DNA of 64,000 nucleotides from Sarcina sp. DSM 11001 (GCF_900101015.1 NZ_FNFZ01000009.1:1-64000), one strand, 5' to 3'; numbered from the stretch's first letter, positions 50,134 to 59,672 are shown. The notes: a model not told the origin generated them from the sequence alone. Numbers and translations are program-made.

Positions 50134-50556
50134 TCAGAACAGATCCACATCACCGGTAACGTCACCGTTGACCACATAATAAGCCTTTCCTTCTTCAGCT
50201 TTTACATAGATATCAAGAGATGTGATCTCGATCCCCTCTGCGGCAGCCTGAACCTTAGCCACTACATCGTCATAGGAAATCGTCTGATCTGCCATATTCT
50301 GGATCATGACTGTAGGAACAACCGCCTTTTTGCGGGGCTTCCTGGTAACGGTCTCTTTGATCTTTTCGACAGTGTCTGCAACTTCTTTCTTAACGCGGGT
50401 CTTGCGGACAGTTTTCTTTGCAGGAGCTTCTTCAGCTGTCTCTGCTTTTTTTCTGCGGGTGCGTTTCGGTTTCTCAACAGCCTGCTCTACAGCAGCACCG
50501 GTCTCATCGATCTTTGTCTCAACTGCGGTTACTTCTTCTGTTTTCTTTCTCGGCAT
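50134..50556 (-). CDS. DUF6465-type protein with a basic N-terminal tail
   Basis: 140 residues. The first half is a Lys/Arg-rich tail with repeated RK/KK blocks (PKRTRRKKAE, KKTVRKTRVKKE, TRKPRKKA), like histone-like tails. The second half is a small folded domain (VVPTVMIQNMADQTISYDDVVAKVQAAAEGIEITSLDIYVKAEEGKAYYVVNGDVTGDVDLF) of the DUF6465 type common in Lachnospiraceae. It may bind DNA or the membrane; unproven. GGAGTATGG lies just before the ATG. Confidence 0.82.
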   Translation of the reverse strand: MPRKKTEEVTAVETKIDETGAAVEQAVEKPKRTRRKKAETAEEAPAKKTVRKTRVKKEVADTVEKIKETVTRKPRKKAVVPTVMIQNMADQTISYDDVVAKVQAAAEGIEITSLDIYVKAEEGKAYYVVNGDVTGDVDLF

Positions 50557-50594
50557 TTTCCATACTCCTTAAAAAATATTACCTTTCTCATGCG

Positions 50595-50720
50595 TTCGGC
50601 CAGTTAATTGTCCCGGAATTTCTTTCTCAGGATTCTTTCCACAGGATTCTCTTCCAGGAATTTCTTTCTCAGGATTCTCTTCCCGGGTTCCGTCTTCCGT
50701 CAGAATATTCCGGGTCTCCC
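50595..50720. repeat. 42-bp tandem repeat upstream of the DUF6465-type gene
   Basis: Two units begin GGAATTTCTTTCTCAGGATTC (about 50618 and 50660), separated by CTTCCACAGGATTCTC. Sub-repeats AGGATTCT(C/T)T recur inside. Confidence 0.75.
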
Positions 50721-50869
50721 ACTGGTCCTCGCGCGGCCATGAAATGCTGTACAGTTCTGCTTTTTTACATGGCTGAATCACGCAAAATAATTTAGAATAA
50801 TTGTCTGAAAATGTCAAGTATCCGGCAAAAAATTCAAAACTCGCCCGCGGAAACCTTTTGAAGCAAAAA

Positions 50870-51652
50870 CTACATACCTTTCAGGAACCGTGTACGTTCC
50901 GCTGTAAAGGCCGCGACCTTTTTCCATAGGGAACGGAGTTGTTTTTTATGGGCGCACAGCTTTTCGGTACAGCGGTCGCAGGAAAGATATTTATTTGTCT
51001 TTTCTGAAAATCGCTCCGGATGTCTGTAAAATGTGATCTCCCAGCGGAACAGAAGCGCCAGTGAAAGAACAAGCAGGCTGAGCGCGTATGGACTGCGGAC
51101 AAAAGCCAGAGGGGTAAAGATCATCGCGTAATCCCAGTTATACATCCGGCAGCTGCTGCAGCATTTGTTTTTCATAAACCACGACTGGAAGGGACAGAAA
51201 AACAGGATGCAGATCATGTCGCAGATCGAATAAAAGCAGCACAAAAGAAGCATGATCCCGTCGTCAAACAGTCCTGCCGTATACAGAAGCCAGAAGATCA
51301 TATTGAAGCTGATCCAAATCAGCGCAATGAGCATTGTTGCATTGTTATCGGGAATCTGTATATCTGTACTGCCTGACCTGATATAGTTTTTCGCAAACTG
51401 TTTCTGGCTCCCGGGACTCTCAAGGCGAAAAGGGAAAAAGCGCAGGATCATCTCGATGACAAAAACACCCCAGATCACCAGAACGATAGCAGGTCTCTTT
51501 TCCAGGGCATGCGTCATGAGATCGTCGTGTCTTATCCTTCCCAGAATATAGAGTACCAGCGCTGTAAAGAAAAGGATCGACCGGTAGGTCAGACGGACGT
51601 AATGCAGTATACTTACCGGCGTCAGCCTGCCGCTTCTGTGCTCTGTGTCCAT
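50870..51652 (-). CDS. Hypothetical membrane protein with Cys clusters
   Basis: 260 residues, not recognised. Five to six membrane segments (SILFFTALVLYILG, AIVLVIWGVFVIEMILRFF, MLIALIWISFNMIFWLLY, MLLLCCFYSICDMICILFFC, ALSLLVLSLALLF). Two Cys groups: KNKCCSSCRMYNWDYAMI after the fourth segment and YLSCDRCTEKLCAHKKQL in the cytoplasmic tail, which suggests metal binding. The CxxC-like pair plus conserved WDY indicates a defined, unnamed family. It lies alone between two A+T-rich gaps. Confidence 0.65.
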   Translation of the reverse strand: MDTEHRSGRLTPVSILHYVRLTYRSILFFTALVLYILGRIRHDDLMTHALEKRPAIVLVIWGVFVIEMILRFFPFRLESPGSQKQFAKNYIRSGSTDIQIPDNNATMLIALIWISFNMIFWLLYTAGLFDDGIMLLLCCFYSICDMICILFFCPFQSWFMKNKCCSSCRMYNWDYAMIFTPLAFVRSPYALSLLVLSLALLFRWEITFYRHPERFSEKTNKYLSCDRCTEKLCAHKKQLRSLWKKVAAFTAERTRFLKGM

Positions 51653-51723
51653 TTCTGATTCCCCTGTCTGCCTGAACCGGCAGTTGCTTTTTGTTCATGC
51701 CGGGATTAAGGAGCTGAAACTTA

Positions 51724-51760
51724 ATAACTTCCGAAAGACGCATAGGTTTTCGGAAGTTAT
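51724..51760. terminator. Hairpin downstream of the DUF1292 gene
   Basis: ATAACTTCCGAAA (51724-51736) pairs with TTTCGGAAGTTAT (51748-51760), a perfect 13-bp stem. There is no strong U-run, so it may be a weak terminator. Confidence 0.5.
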
Positions 51761-51783
51761 CTGTGAATATTTACGAACAGTTC

Positions 51784-52092
51784 TTAAGCCTTCTCCTCGG
51801 CTTTCATTTTTTCCAGGAACTGGCCGAACACTTCCCTGAGTATTTCCTCACTCTCCACGCCCACATAGGATTCCATCTCGGGGTCTGACTCATCCTTCTC
51901 GACCTTCAGAATGACGATGGCGTCTTCCACTTCCCCGGTCCCCTGTGTATCGATCTGCCGGAGGACGGCATACTGCCCGGTTGCGTGCTGGATCAGATCC
52001 ATGTACTCAAACTTGATGTTGTTGCCCATCTCGTCTTTCAGAAAAATGACCTTGCAGGTAAACGCCTCCATGGGCGAAAATTCCTTTTCCAT
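51784..52092 (-). CDS. DUF1292 (YrzB-like) family protein
   Basis: 102 residues, acidic: FTCKVIFLKDEMGNNIKFEYMDLIQHATGQYAVLRQ then EVEDAIVILKVEKDE and a C-terminal helix ending KMKAEEKA. These small proteins of unknown function are common in Firmicutes next to YrzL/Holliday-resolvase genes, but here it stands alone. An AAGGAGATTTTG-type ribosome site precedes the ATG at 52090-52092. Confidence 0.85.
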   Translation of the reverse strand: MEKEFSPMEAFTCKVIFLKDEMGNNIKFEYMDLIQHATGQYAVLRQIDTQGTGEVEDAIVILKVEKDESDPEMESYVGVESEEILREVFGQFLEKMKAEEKA

Positions 52093-52585
52093 TTTTACAA
52101 AATCTCCTTTTGGTTTTTATATGATCTGTTTATTATACGGTTTATCTATGGTTCCGGTTTCTCCTCCCTCTGTCATGAAAGGAATCAACGGAATCCATGA
52201 ACACAAGTATACATAAAAAGGCGGACCTTGTCCACCCACCGCCTCTCCCTGAGTCTTATATCACCGGGTCTTATTGTACTTCTTAATATTACTTCAGCTG
52301 CTGCTTCAGCCTCTGCAGCTGACTTGAGTATCCCTTAAATATACGAAAATAAAACGACTTAAATACAGGGCTTAAATATCTCCGGGACAGCCGTAAAATC
52401 ATGGCAAAATTCATCCGATAATATGGTATTATTATAAGCGGATACTTCTTTCCGTGCGCGGCACAGAGGAACAGAGCGCCGCGATCCGGTTAGAGTATTT
52501 TCTTCACAAATAGAATACCGTATTTTACGGGTTCTGGAGCTATTCAATGGGTCAGTTTTTAGTTTAACCGCAAAAAGGAGGGATC
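52093..52585. other. Long intergenic region
   Basis: No gene is seen. It holds a GGCGG...CCGCC stem at about 52219-52244 and repeated GCTGC/CAGC words (CAGCTGCTGCTTCAGCC near 52292). Around 52415-52440, A+T-rich words such as GATAATATGGTATTATTATAAGC look like the promoter area of the following lipoprotein gene. GGAGGG before the ATG at 52586 sets that start. Confidence 0.5.
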
Positions 52586-55234
52586 ATGAAAAGACCATCA
52601 TTGTTATGCACAGCTATTGTAATACTTTGCATGACGGTAACAGCCTGTTCCTCTCAGGACAGCAGCCCTGCTAAAAGCACTTCAAAAGACAGTGCCGTAA
52701 CGGAAAGCGTTGACCAGGAGACTGCACAGAACGAAGCTGAAGCAGATTCCGCAGTGGAGGCGGATACTGCGGAGAACAGCGCTTCGGAGGACAACGCTTC
52801 GGAAGTCAAATCCGGCGAAGGGTCCTTCAGAACTTTGTCAAGAGGTTTTTATGAAAACAGCCGCGGCTGGACGGTCCGGTTTGAACCTTCATTGTTTTCC
52901 GTGGAGGAAAACGGGGATGATGTAAAATTCATTTACACCGGAGAATCTGTAGGAGAAAACCTGGTCGAGATCCGCTACGTTCCGGGTGGAGATCCTCAGG
53001 AAGTACTTGAGGAAGAGCTGAAGAAGCTGGAGGAAATGGTCGCAGAGTCCGATGGCGAAGACGACGAGGATGAAGACGGGGAGAATGCGGCATCAGATGA
53101 CACCTCTGAAGGAATCGCTGCGGAAGGTCTGACAGCCGCCGCTGCGGAAATCGCCGCGGAAGCTCTGACAGACAGCGCCGCGGAAATCGCTGCGGAAGGT
53201 CTGACAGACGACGCCGCGGAAATCGCCGCGGAAGAAGAACCGGAAGAAGAGGAAGAAGAGGGCGATATCTCCATCGAGCGGGATGAGGGATATTTTATTG
53301 ATGATACCTGGTGTTATACTGCCACGGTCGATTACTCCGATGACGAGCGCGATGTGACAGAAGTTTTTCAGTCAGCGGAGTACAACGACGGCGTCCTGAT
53401 CACAAAACTTAAACAGGGCGTAACGGATGAAAATATTCTCGAGGGATTTATGGGCGATGCCCTGTGGGATCTGGTGGAGACACTTTCCGCCTACCAGTAT
53501 GAACCACAGAAGCAGTTTGCAAATGTTCCCGGTACTTATACCAGAGAGAGCGGCAGTGAAGACGCTGTGGACACGATCATCCTGAGGCCCGATCACCTGG
53601 GTTCAATCACCTTCCAGGACAGGATCCCTGTCTATTGGGGCAGCACTGCCCTGACAGAAAAAAATGCGGAGCGCTCGTATGAGTACACTCTGGATGGAGA
53701 TACCCTGGTCCTCCATTATGACGGAGAAGACCTCACATTCAAAAAATCGGAGGACCAGACAGCGGAAGAAAATCCCTACACTGATCCGGATTACGTGGAT
53801 GAATTGAATAAAGAGATCAACACTCTTTACAATGACGGCCCCGGCAAGATCGGTCGTGTGCACAAGATGCAGGCCTTTATTATGGAACTCGCCCTCCACG
53901 CAAAAGCACAGGATCCCAATTTTAAGGTGATCGTCCAGAATGCCGCGATCCTGGGATATAAAGACGGAAAAATCGAAAACGGCGAGCATCATTTCATGAA
54001 GGATCTTGTCGACGGATACAGTGTGGAAGGAGTTGTGGGAAAGGGCACGTCTCTTGAACCCGGCTATTTCCAGGAGCCCTACGTCGACCAGGCTAAGAGA
54101 GGAAAATTTGTCTCCGATACCACTGCCGTCCGCACGGAAGAACAGCTGAAAAACTATCTTACCCGCGCAGACGCCTGGGGCATCACCCCCTTCCCCAAAG
54201 TCGGAGGGGAACTGGCTCAGGAGCTTTTCCCCGGATGGCGCTGGGCGGACAACGGAGACTATTTCTGGGTAGAAGATCCGGATACTCTGGGAATTTCCGA
54301 CCGCATCGACGGAAAGCGTGATGTGCTGAATCTTTCAGACGCGAAAAATTTCCTCTATAACATCAACGGGCGCCCCTATGACAACTGGGCAGACTGGGAC
54401 AAAGAAGAAGAAAGCTTCGAGAAGGGAGACGGCGACAGGACCAGAATCACTGATTCCTACGCCTGCGGACTTCTGGTCCCCTCCGAAGACGGCAAATACA
54501 CCCCTGTCGGCGAGGAAGACGATGAGACCATCGCCGATGCGATCGAAGAATATGGCGAGTCCTGGGACTGGTGGTGGAGAAAAGAAGGTCTTGACGAGAG
54601 CAAAGGCCGTGAAGCCTGGCTGGAAGCTCTCCGGAATTCCGACTACGACGTGATCTATATTGATTCCTTCTACAATCACAGGGCCCGCCCCGAAAACCAG
54701 ACTCCCCTTACAAAGGAAGAGGTCGAGAGCCTGAAGACCAAACCGGACGGTGGAAGGCGTCAGGTCATCTCCTATCTGGCGATCGGTACTGCAGAGCAGA
54801 ACCGCTGGTATTGCCAGGATGACTGGGTCTGGATCGATCCGAAGAACAAGAATTCCACTTACAGCATGAAGTGCGGAAAGGTCAAGGATAGAGGCAATGA
54901 CACCCTCTATATCCCGTTTGTTGACACTGCTGCCGCAAAGGAATCCGGAAATCTGACAGAGCCTCCCGTGTGGCTGGCTTTCGACTATGGCGATGAATAT
55001 CCGGAGGAAGCTGTCGTGCAGTGGTGGCATGAAGACTGGCGCAATATCATCATAAACGGCGGCGGCCAATACGCGCATAAAACAACCGGAGACACCACGT
55101 CTTCGATCGACAGGATCCTGGCGCAGGGCTTTGACGGCGTCTATCTGGACAACGCGGATTCCTGTGTCAATCCCGAGTGGGATGCTTTTGAAGCATACTG
55201 GATCGACCGCGGAGGCATTCCTGTGTCTGACTGA
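52586..55234 (+). CDS. Lipoprotein with acidic repeats and a GH114-like barrel
   Basis: 882 residues. A signal peptide ends in VTACSS (lipid-anchored Cys13-14 region). The early part is acidic, with a block near residues 175-222 made of 12-residue units LTxxAAEIAAE(A/G/E) in three copies. A beta-rich middle domain follows (about 230-390). From about 540 to 880 is a (beta/alpha) barrel of the GH114/TM1410 endo-alpha-1,4-polygalactosaminidase type: NSDYDVIYIDSFY, RRQVISYLAIGTAEQNRWYC, WWHEDWRNIII and AQGFDGVYLDNADSCVN. The substrate is probably a galactosamine polymer; activity is unproven. GGAGGG gives the start. A strong terminator follows. Confidence 0.82.
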   Translation: MKRPSLLCTAIVILCMTVTACSSQDSSPAKSTSKDSAVTESVDQETAQNEAEADSAVEADTAENSASEDNASEVKSGEGSFRTLSRGFYENSRGWTVRFEPSLFSVEENGDDVKFIYTGESVGENLVEIRYVPGGDPQEVLEEELKKLEEMVAESDGEDDEDEDGENAASDDTSEGIAAEGLTAAAAEIAAEALTDSAAEIAAEGLTDDAAEIAAEEEPEEEEEEGDISIERDEGYFIDDTWCYTATVDYSDDERDVTEVFQSAEYNDGVLITKLKQGVTDENILEGFMGDALWDLVETLSAYQYEPQKQFANVPGTYTRESGSEDAVDTIILRPDHLGSITFQDRIPVYWGSTALTEKNAERSYEYTLDGDTLVLHYDGEDLTFKKSEDQTAEENPYTDPDYVDELNKEINTLYNDGPGKIGRVHKMQAFIMELALHAKAQDPNFKVIVQNAAILGYKDGKIENGEHHFMKDLVDGYSVEGVVGKGTSLEPGYFQEPYVDQAKRGKFVSDTTAVRTEEQLKNYLTRADAWGITPFPKVGGELAQELFPGWRWADNGDYFWVEDPDTLGISDRIDGKRDVLNLSDAKNFLYNINGRPYDNWADWDKEEESFEKGDGDRTRITDSYACGLLVPSEDGKYTPVGEEDDETIADAIEEYGESWDWWWRKEGLDESKGREAWLEALRNSDYDVIYIDSFYNHRARPENQTPLTKEEVESLKTKPDGGRRQVISYLAIGTAEQNRWYCQDDWVWIDPKNKNSTYSMKCGKVKDRGNDTLYIPFVDTAAAKESGNLTEPPVWLAFDYGDEYPEEAVVQWWHEDWRNIIINGGGQYAHKTTGDTTSSIDRILAQGFDGVYLDNADSCVNPEWDAFEAYWIDRGGIPVSD

Positions 55235-55274
55235 TCCACCCGGATTCCTTCCGGATTGTTGAAAAAAGGTAAAG

Positions 55275-55323
55275 AAAACAGTACCTGCCCGTGTTTCATC
55301 TTGCGGGCAGGTACTGTTTTTTT
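55275..55323 (+). terminator. Terminator after the GH114-like gene
   Basis: AAAACAGTACCTGCCCG (55275-55291) pairs perfectly over 17 bp with CGGGCAGGTACTGTTTT (55304-55320), followed by a T-run. Confidence 0.92.
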
Positions 55324-55517
55324 AACCGGCCTTTTCAGCGCGGACAGTGCATAAATTGTTTCATGAATAAACATATGGTACAATATATCCTGATGGCAGG
55401 GCTGCGGCTTTCCAGTTCCAAGTGACTCTCCTCTCTACAGAACCCGAGGGACTGCAGCCAGGCAATTCCCGCAGAAGATTCAAAACAGTTCTTTTTAACA
55501 TGACAGGAGAATGGCTC

Positions 55518-56654
55518 ATGAAAAAAACAAGCTTTGGAATGGTCGGCGGCGGTCTCGGATCCTTCATTGGTGATGTGCACCGCCACGGGGCAATGATCGA
55601 CGATCTCGCCGCCCTCAGAGCAGGATGCTTTTCCCGGAGCCGGGAAAAAAGCCTGGAAACAGCCAGGGCCTGGGATATCCCGGAAGACCGCGTCTACGGT
55701 ACTTTTCAGGAAATGGCTGACCGGGAGTCCGCCCGCGATGACGGAATCGATTTTGTCACAGTCGCCACGCCGAACTCCAGCCATTATGAAATCGCAAAGT
55801 ATTTTCTGGAAAAAAATATCCACGTCATGTGTGACAAGCCTGTTACGATGACGGTGGAGCAGGCGGAGGACCTGAAGCGGATCGCTGAAGAAAGAAAGCT
55901 TCTTTTTGCGGTGTCTTATGCCTACACTGGTTATCCGGTGATCCGGCAGGCGCGGCGCATGATCGAAGACGGGATCATCGGCAGGATGCTCTATGTCCGC
56001 GCGGGACACCCCGAGGACTGGGTCATCTCCTCTGTCCCTGAAGAGCCTGCAGGAAACCTCCCCTGGCGCTTTGATCCGAACGTGGCAGGTGAATCCCTGT
56101 GCTGCGCGGATCTGGGCACGCATGCGGAACAGCTGATCGAGCAGTTTACCGGTCTGACGATCCGGCGGGTGCTGGCGAAATTCAACACATGGCCGGCCTA
56201 TCTGCCCCTGGAGACCAATGTGACCGCCCTCCTGGATCTGGGAGACGGCATCACGGGAGAACTCTGGGCTTCCCAGATCGCCATTGGAAAAGAATGCAGC
56301 CCCTATATCTATGTCGTCGGAACAAAGGGAGCTCTGGAATGGAACCATGAGAAACCGGACATTCTGAAATATACGGAGCTCAACGGTCCCACACAGCTGC
56401 TTTCAGCCGGCAGGGATTATATGGGAGCCGAAAGCAGATCCATTACCCGGGTAGCCGCCGGCCATCATGAGGGATATTTCGAAGTCTTCGGCAACATCTA
56501 CCGTCCCTTCTGCGAAAACCTGCTCGCGCTGAAAGAAGGAAAAGCCTACGAAGGACTCTCTTATCCCACCATCAGAGAGGGACTGAACGGCATGAAATTC
56601 ATCCATGCCTGCGTGGAAAGCGAAAAGCGCGGGAATATCTGGATCGACCTGTAA
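55518..56654 (+). CDS. Gfo/Idh/MocA family oxidoreductase
   Basis: 378 residues. An N-terminal Rossmann fold (MKKTSFGMVGGGLGSFIGDVHRHG) is followed by VTVATPNSSHYEIAKYFLEKNIHVMCDKPVTMT with the catalytic Lys (DKP), and the C-terminal beta-sheet domain contains CCADLGTHAEQLIEQF with the second conserved DxGxH. The fingerprint is GGGLG instead of GxGxxG. These enzymes oxidise or reduce sugars or inositols with NAD(P); the substrate is unclear. AGGAG precedes the ATG at 55518; the upstream 32 codons are unsupported. Not in an obvious operon. Confidence 0.9.
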   Translation: MKKTSFGMVGGGLGSFIGDVHRHGAMIDDLAALRAGCFSRSREKSLETARAWDIPEDRVYGTFQEMADRESARDDGIDFVTVATPNSSHYEIAKYFLEKNIHVMCDKPVTMTVEQAEDLKRIAEERKLLFAVSYAYTGYPVIRQARRMIEDGIIGRMLYVRAGHPEDWVISSVPEEPAGNLPWRFDPNVAGESLCCADLGTHAEQLIEQFTGLTIRRVLAKFNTWPAYLPLETNVTALLDLGDGITGELWASQIAIGKECSPYIYVVGTKGALEWNHEKPDILKYTELNGPTQLLSAGRDYMGAESRSITRVAAGHHEGYFEVFGNIYRPFCENLLALKEGKAYEGLSYPTIREGLNGMKFIHACVESEKRGNIWIDL

Positions 56655-56766
56655 TTTCAAAACCCGCCATCCATGAAATGAACCATGGGACAGTTCCCCG
56701 GTCCGCCTGGCCCGACAGGGGCGGACTGTCGACGGTCAGAGAACCAGCCAATTTACACCTGTGTTT

Positions 56767-58197
56767 TTACGCCTGCCGGCTCTCCCGCCGGATCACGCCG
56801 GTCAGGAGCAGGACAGACACCGCCATCATGATCAGCTCGGTGAGGGGCTGCGCCCAGAGCATTCCGCCAAAGCCGAAAACGCGGTTGAGGAGGAGAAGGA
56901 GGGGGACATAGAGAAAGAGCTGGCGCACCAGGGTGATCCCGAAGGCGAACTGGGGCTTGCCCATGGCCTGGAAAGACATGCGGCACATGGAGACCGCACC
57001 GACAAAGGGCAGGATGAACATGATCGTGCGCAGGACCCGGCAGCCGGTCGCTATGACTTCCGACGAGTCGGTGAACAGGCCGATGAGCTGCGGGGCGAAG
57101 ATCCCGCAGACAGCCATGACGCAGAGCTCTGTCCCGCTGGTCACAAGAATGCCTGCCTTAAGGACGTCGAGCATCCGCCTGTGGTTCCGGGCGCCGTAGT
57201 TGTATCCCATAATGGGCTGTGTTCCTGCGGCAAAGCCCTGATAAATATAGCTGCCCAGCGACAGGATCTTCTGGGCCACCCCCATGGCGGCGACAGTCAG
57301 TTCTCCGTAGCTGACGGCAAGATTGTTGTTGACAATGAAAGCTGCCGAGGTCAGCAGGGTTTCCAGAGAAGCCGGGACGCCTACCCAGAAGATCTCCCGC
57401 AGGATCTCCGCAGTCGGCAGCAAATAGTCCGCGCGCGGGGAGAGCAGCGTTTTTTTCCTCAGATAGAAGCTGCAGGAGACCGCCATGCCCGCTGCGTTGC
57501 CCAGGATCGTAGCGATCGCTGCGCCGCGGATCCTGAGTCCCAGAAGAAAAATGAAGACAGGATCCAGGACGATATTGACGATCGTACCGATGATCATACC
57601 GGCTATCGAATATTGAACAGAGCCTTCGCTGCGCAGGAGCTGTCCGAAGGTATAGTTTCCCATGGTAAACAGACTCCCGGCCAGAATGATCTGCACGTAC
57701 TGCGCCGTGAAAGCGAAGGTGTTTTCCTGCGCGCCCAGCCCCCGGACGATCGGAGAAAGAAGGGCCAGGCCCGCGGCAGTGACGATCAGGCTGTTGAATA
57801 CAGTCAGGACGAAGCCTGTGGTCAGAGTGTGCCCGGCTTTTTTCCGGTCTTCCGCCCCCAGGCTCCGCGCGATCAGCGAAGAGGCCCCGGAGCCCACCAT
57901 GTTGGAAACGGCTACCGAGACCATCATCACCGGATAGGCGAGGTTGACAGCGGCAAGCTGATAATCGTCCCGCATCAGGCCGATAAAGTAGGTGTCCACC
58001 AGATTATAGAGAACCATAATGAACATACCCGCGATCAGCGGAACGCCCATCTCCACCACAGCCTTCGCCGGCTTTTCCTCCCTGAGCGTGTATATCCTCC
58101 GGTCCCCCTTTTCTTCGTGATCTCCTTCTCTGTTATCTTCTGTATGCGTACAATCTGCTTTCGATCCTTTCGTCCTGCTGTAATTCTCTGCTGCCAT
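56767..58197 (-). CDS. MATE family exporter (second copy)
   Basis: About 476 residues with a hydrophilic N-terminal tail of about 50 residues, then twelve membrane segments (AVVEMGVPLIAGMFIMVLYNLVDTYFIGLM ...). Matched halves: GSGASSLIARSLGAEDRKKAGHTL and the mirrored GFAAGTQPIMGYNYGARNHRRMLDVLKAG. The protein differs clearly from the MATE at 43.6-44.9 kb. ATG at 58195-58197 has AAAGGGAC upstream; an earlier frame start does not. Probably a drug or metabolite exporter. Confidence 0.9.
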   Translation of the reverse strand: MAAENYSRTKGSKADCTHTEDNREGDHEEKGDRRIYTLREEKPAKAVVEMGVPLIAGMFIMVLYNLVDTYFIGLMRDDYQLAAVNLAYPVMMVSVAVSNMVGSGASSLIARSLGAEDRKKAGHTLTTGFVLTVFNSLIVTAAGLALLSPIVRGLGAQENTFAFTAQYVQIILAGSLFTMGNYTFGQLLRSEGSVQYSIAGMIIGTIVNIVLDPVFIFLLGLRIRGAAIATILGNAAGMAVSCSFYLRKKTLLSPRADYLLPTAEILREIFWVGVPASLETLLTSAAFIVNNNLAVSYGELTVAAMGVAQKILSLGSYIYQGFAAGTQPIMGYNYGARNHRRMLDVLKAGILVTSGTELCVMAVCGIFAPQLIGLFTDSSEVIATGCRVLRTIMFILPFVGAVSMCRMSFQAMGKPQFAFGITLVRQLFLYVPLLLLLNRVFGFGGMLWAQPLTELIMMAVSVLLLTGVIRRESRQA

Positions 58198-58488
58198 GTC
58201 CCTTTCTCTTTCTATTGCCCCGTCTTTTAATATCTGTCTGAAAACAGTCAAAAATCTTTATCTCCTGAACAGCTTTAAACAGCTGCCTGAAACAGCCTAA
58301 AAGCCCGGATCCCTTAAAAGCTTAAACCATCTGATTCCTTAAAGGCATAAACATTTTTAAGGCAGGCCTCTGTACACAGTGTGTGCTTTATCCGGATATC
58401 CATGGCATATTATACCGCGCCGCAGGCAAACCTGCACGCATCACCTGGCAGGACAAGAAAAACATTTACAGAAAAAAGCCCTCTGCGG

Positions 58489-58585
58489 GGATTGCTCGCG
58501 AGTCTTGCACCTCGGACACGCAGGTTTCCCTTTTACGCGTGTATTCCATGTCTGAAGACACGGGGATTACGCGATGAAGAATAAT
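58489..58585. repeat. Dispersed palindromic repeat, long copy 2
   Basis: (G)ATTGCTCGCGAGTCTTGCACC followed by CCCTTTTACGCGTGTATTCC, a CCATGTC-TGAA-GACACGG stem and GGGATTACGCGATGAAGAAT. It matches 2361-2465 along its length. Stem bases differ between copies but pairing is kept. Confidence 0.75.
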
Positions 58586-58599
58586 TTTGACTTTCATAC

Positions 58600-58650
58600 A
58601 AAAAAGGTGCTGCGTCAGCAAAGTAGTTCACTGACGCAGCACCCTTTTTT
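58600..58650 (-). terminator. Terminator after the unknown 300-residue gene (copy A)
   Basis: GGTGCTGCGTCAG pairs with CTGACGCAGCACC, with A-run and T-run on either side. On the minus strand it ends in TTTTTT. Confidence 0.88.
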
Positions 58651-58710
58651 GTTTTGATTCTTGTCGGGAAAACGGGAGCTTTCTACAAGGGACTCCCGAA
58701 AAGATTCATT

Positions 58711-58770
58711 ATAATCTGAAACTATTATGATTTAAAAAACTATTATGATTCAAAAAACTATTATGATTTA
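58711..58770. repeat. 17-bp tandem repeat at the 3' end of copy A
   Basis: AAACTATTATGATT(T/C)A recurs about three times. The last copy contains the gene's final codons and stop (AAA TCA TAA on the minus strand), so the array begins inside the coding sequence. Confidence 0.8.
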
Positions 58771-59672
58771 AAACCATCATTCAAAGCATTATAAAAAGCA
58801 GGCACTTCTTTATCGTCCTCGTCAAAGTGGTAAACGATCTTGTTCGTTCCCATCGACAGGACGCATTCCTTCAGGTGATTATAGTCCTCCGAATTGGCGA
58901 TCTGGATGCTGCCGATACGGTCAAACGGAATGATTGTCTGTGTGTATCCAAGATCCTGTATGCCGACCAGGTTCGGGAAAATTCCGTTTTCCACGATCAC
59001 CAGATATTTATCTGTGAAAAGATGGAGCGCCTCAGGATTCGTCTTTTTCCAAAGCAGACGCTGGATCTCGTCACGTCTGGATTCCTTGCGGCTTACTTCT
59101 ACGCTCTTCTGTACAGCGCCGAGACGGATGCCCGGTATTTTCATCTGGACATCATGCAGCATGTTTTTCATAAACTGGGCTTCCGGCGCTGTGTCTGTAA
59201 CAGGAAGGGAGGAGATGTCGATGGTCTGACCTGCCGACTTCTGGCTCAGCATCTTCTCAAGCACCAGATTTGTAAGTTTCTGGAACAAATCTACAGAAAC
59301 CGCATTAAAAGGAAAAGACATGGCCCTTTCAGCGGAATAGATTGTGTATCCGCCTCTGAGCAGATTTTCATAGATCCTGATACCCTTGAAATCCTTCAAA
59401 GGGATTGAGTGCTCCTTCACCTTGTTGTCCTGACGCTCCAGGACACGGAGCTCGTCCTCATAAAGCGCGATCACATAGTCATAAAGATCCATCCCCGGTT
59501 CCGCATCCCTGCGTTCAATATCCCGCGGAATTTTAATCTTCATGACCGCCCCGTCATCATCTGTAAAGTATGGAGCAAACAGACGAGGCAGAGGATAATT
59601 TTCATTGATCTCATATGCCCAGGGTCCAAAAGAATTATACTCAGCAACATCAAAATTAACGTTTTCGGCCAT
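58761..59672 (-). CDS. Unknown 300-residue protein, copy A
   Basis: 303 residues, not recognised, clearly paralogous to the protein at 61753-62655. Shared blocks: MAxNVNxDxAEYNxFGPW, KIKIPRxIERR, LYDxVIxLYEDxLRxLERQ, GxRIYENLLxGG, SLPVT, NMLHDVQMK, NPEALHLxTDK, DRIG(S/G)I. The two halves each show an LYED-L-VLE...IPL-xxxxxI or TDK-LVIVENG...IPF-DRIGxI pattern that resembles a bacterial PH-like strand order; this is inference. A strong terminator follows. Its upstream region carries a decayed fragment of an ABC permease gene, indicating origin by segmental duplication. AGGAGG before the ATG is conserved with copy B. Confidence 0.7.
   Translation of the reverse strand: MAENVNFDVAEYNSFGPWAYEINENYPLPRLFAPYFTDDDGAVMKIKIPRDIERRDAEPGMDLYDYVIALYEDELRVLERQDNKVKEHSIPLKDFKGIRIYENLLRGGYTIYSAERAMSFPFNAVSVDLFQKLTNLVLEKMLSQKSAGQTIDISSLPVTDTAPEAQFMKNMLHDVQMKIPGIRLGAVQKSVEVSRKESRRDEIQRLLWKKTNPEALHLFTDKYLVIVENGIFPNLVGIQDLGYTQTIIPFDRIGSIQIANSEDYNHLKECVLSMGTNKIVYHFDEDDKEVPAFYNALNDGFKS

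Noticed and set aside
56761-58230. 489-codon plus-strand frame
   Set aside because: Antisense shadow of the MATE gene, with polar low-complexity composition.
58381-58584. Plus-strand frames over the repeat at 58.5 kb
   Set aside because: They cover repeat family A; two overlapping frames of similar length with no ribosome site.
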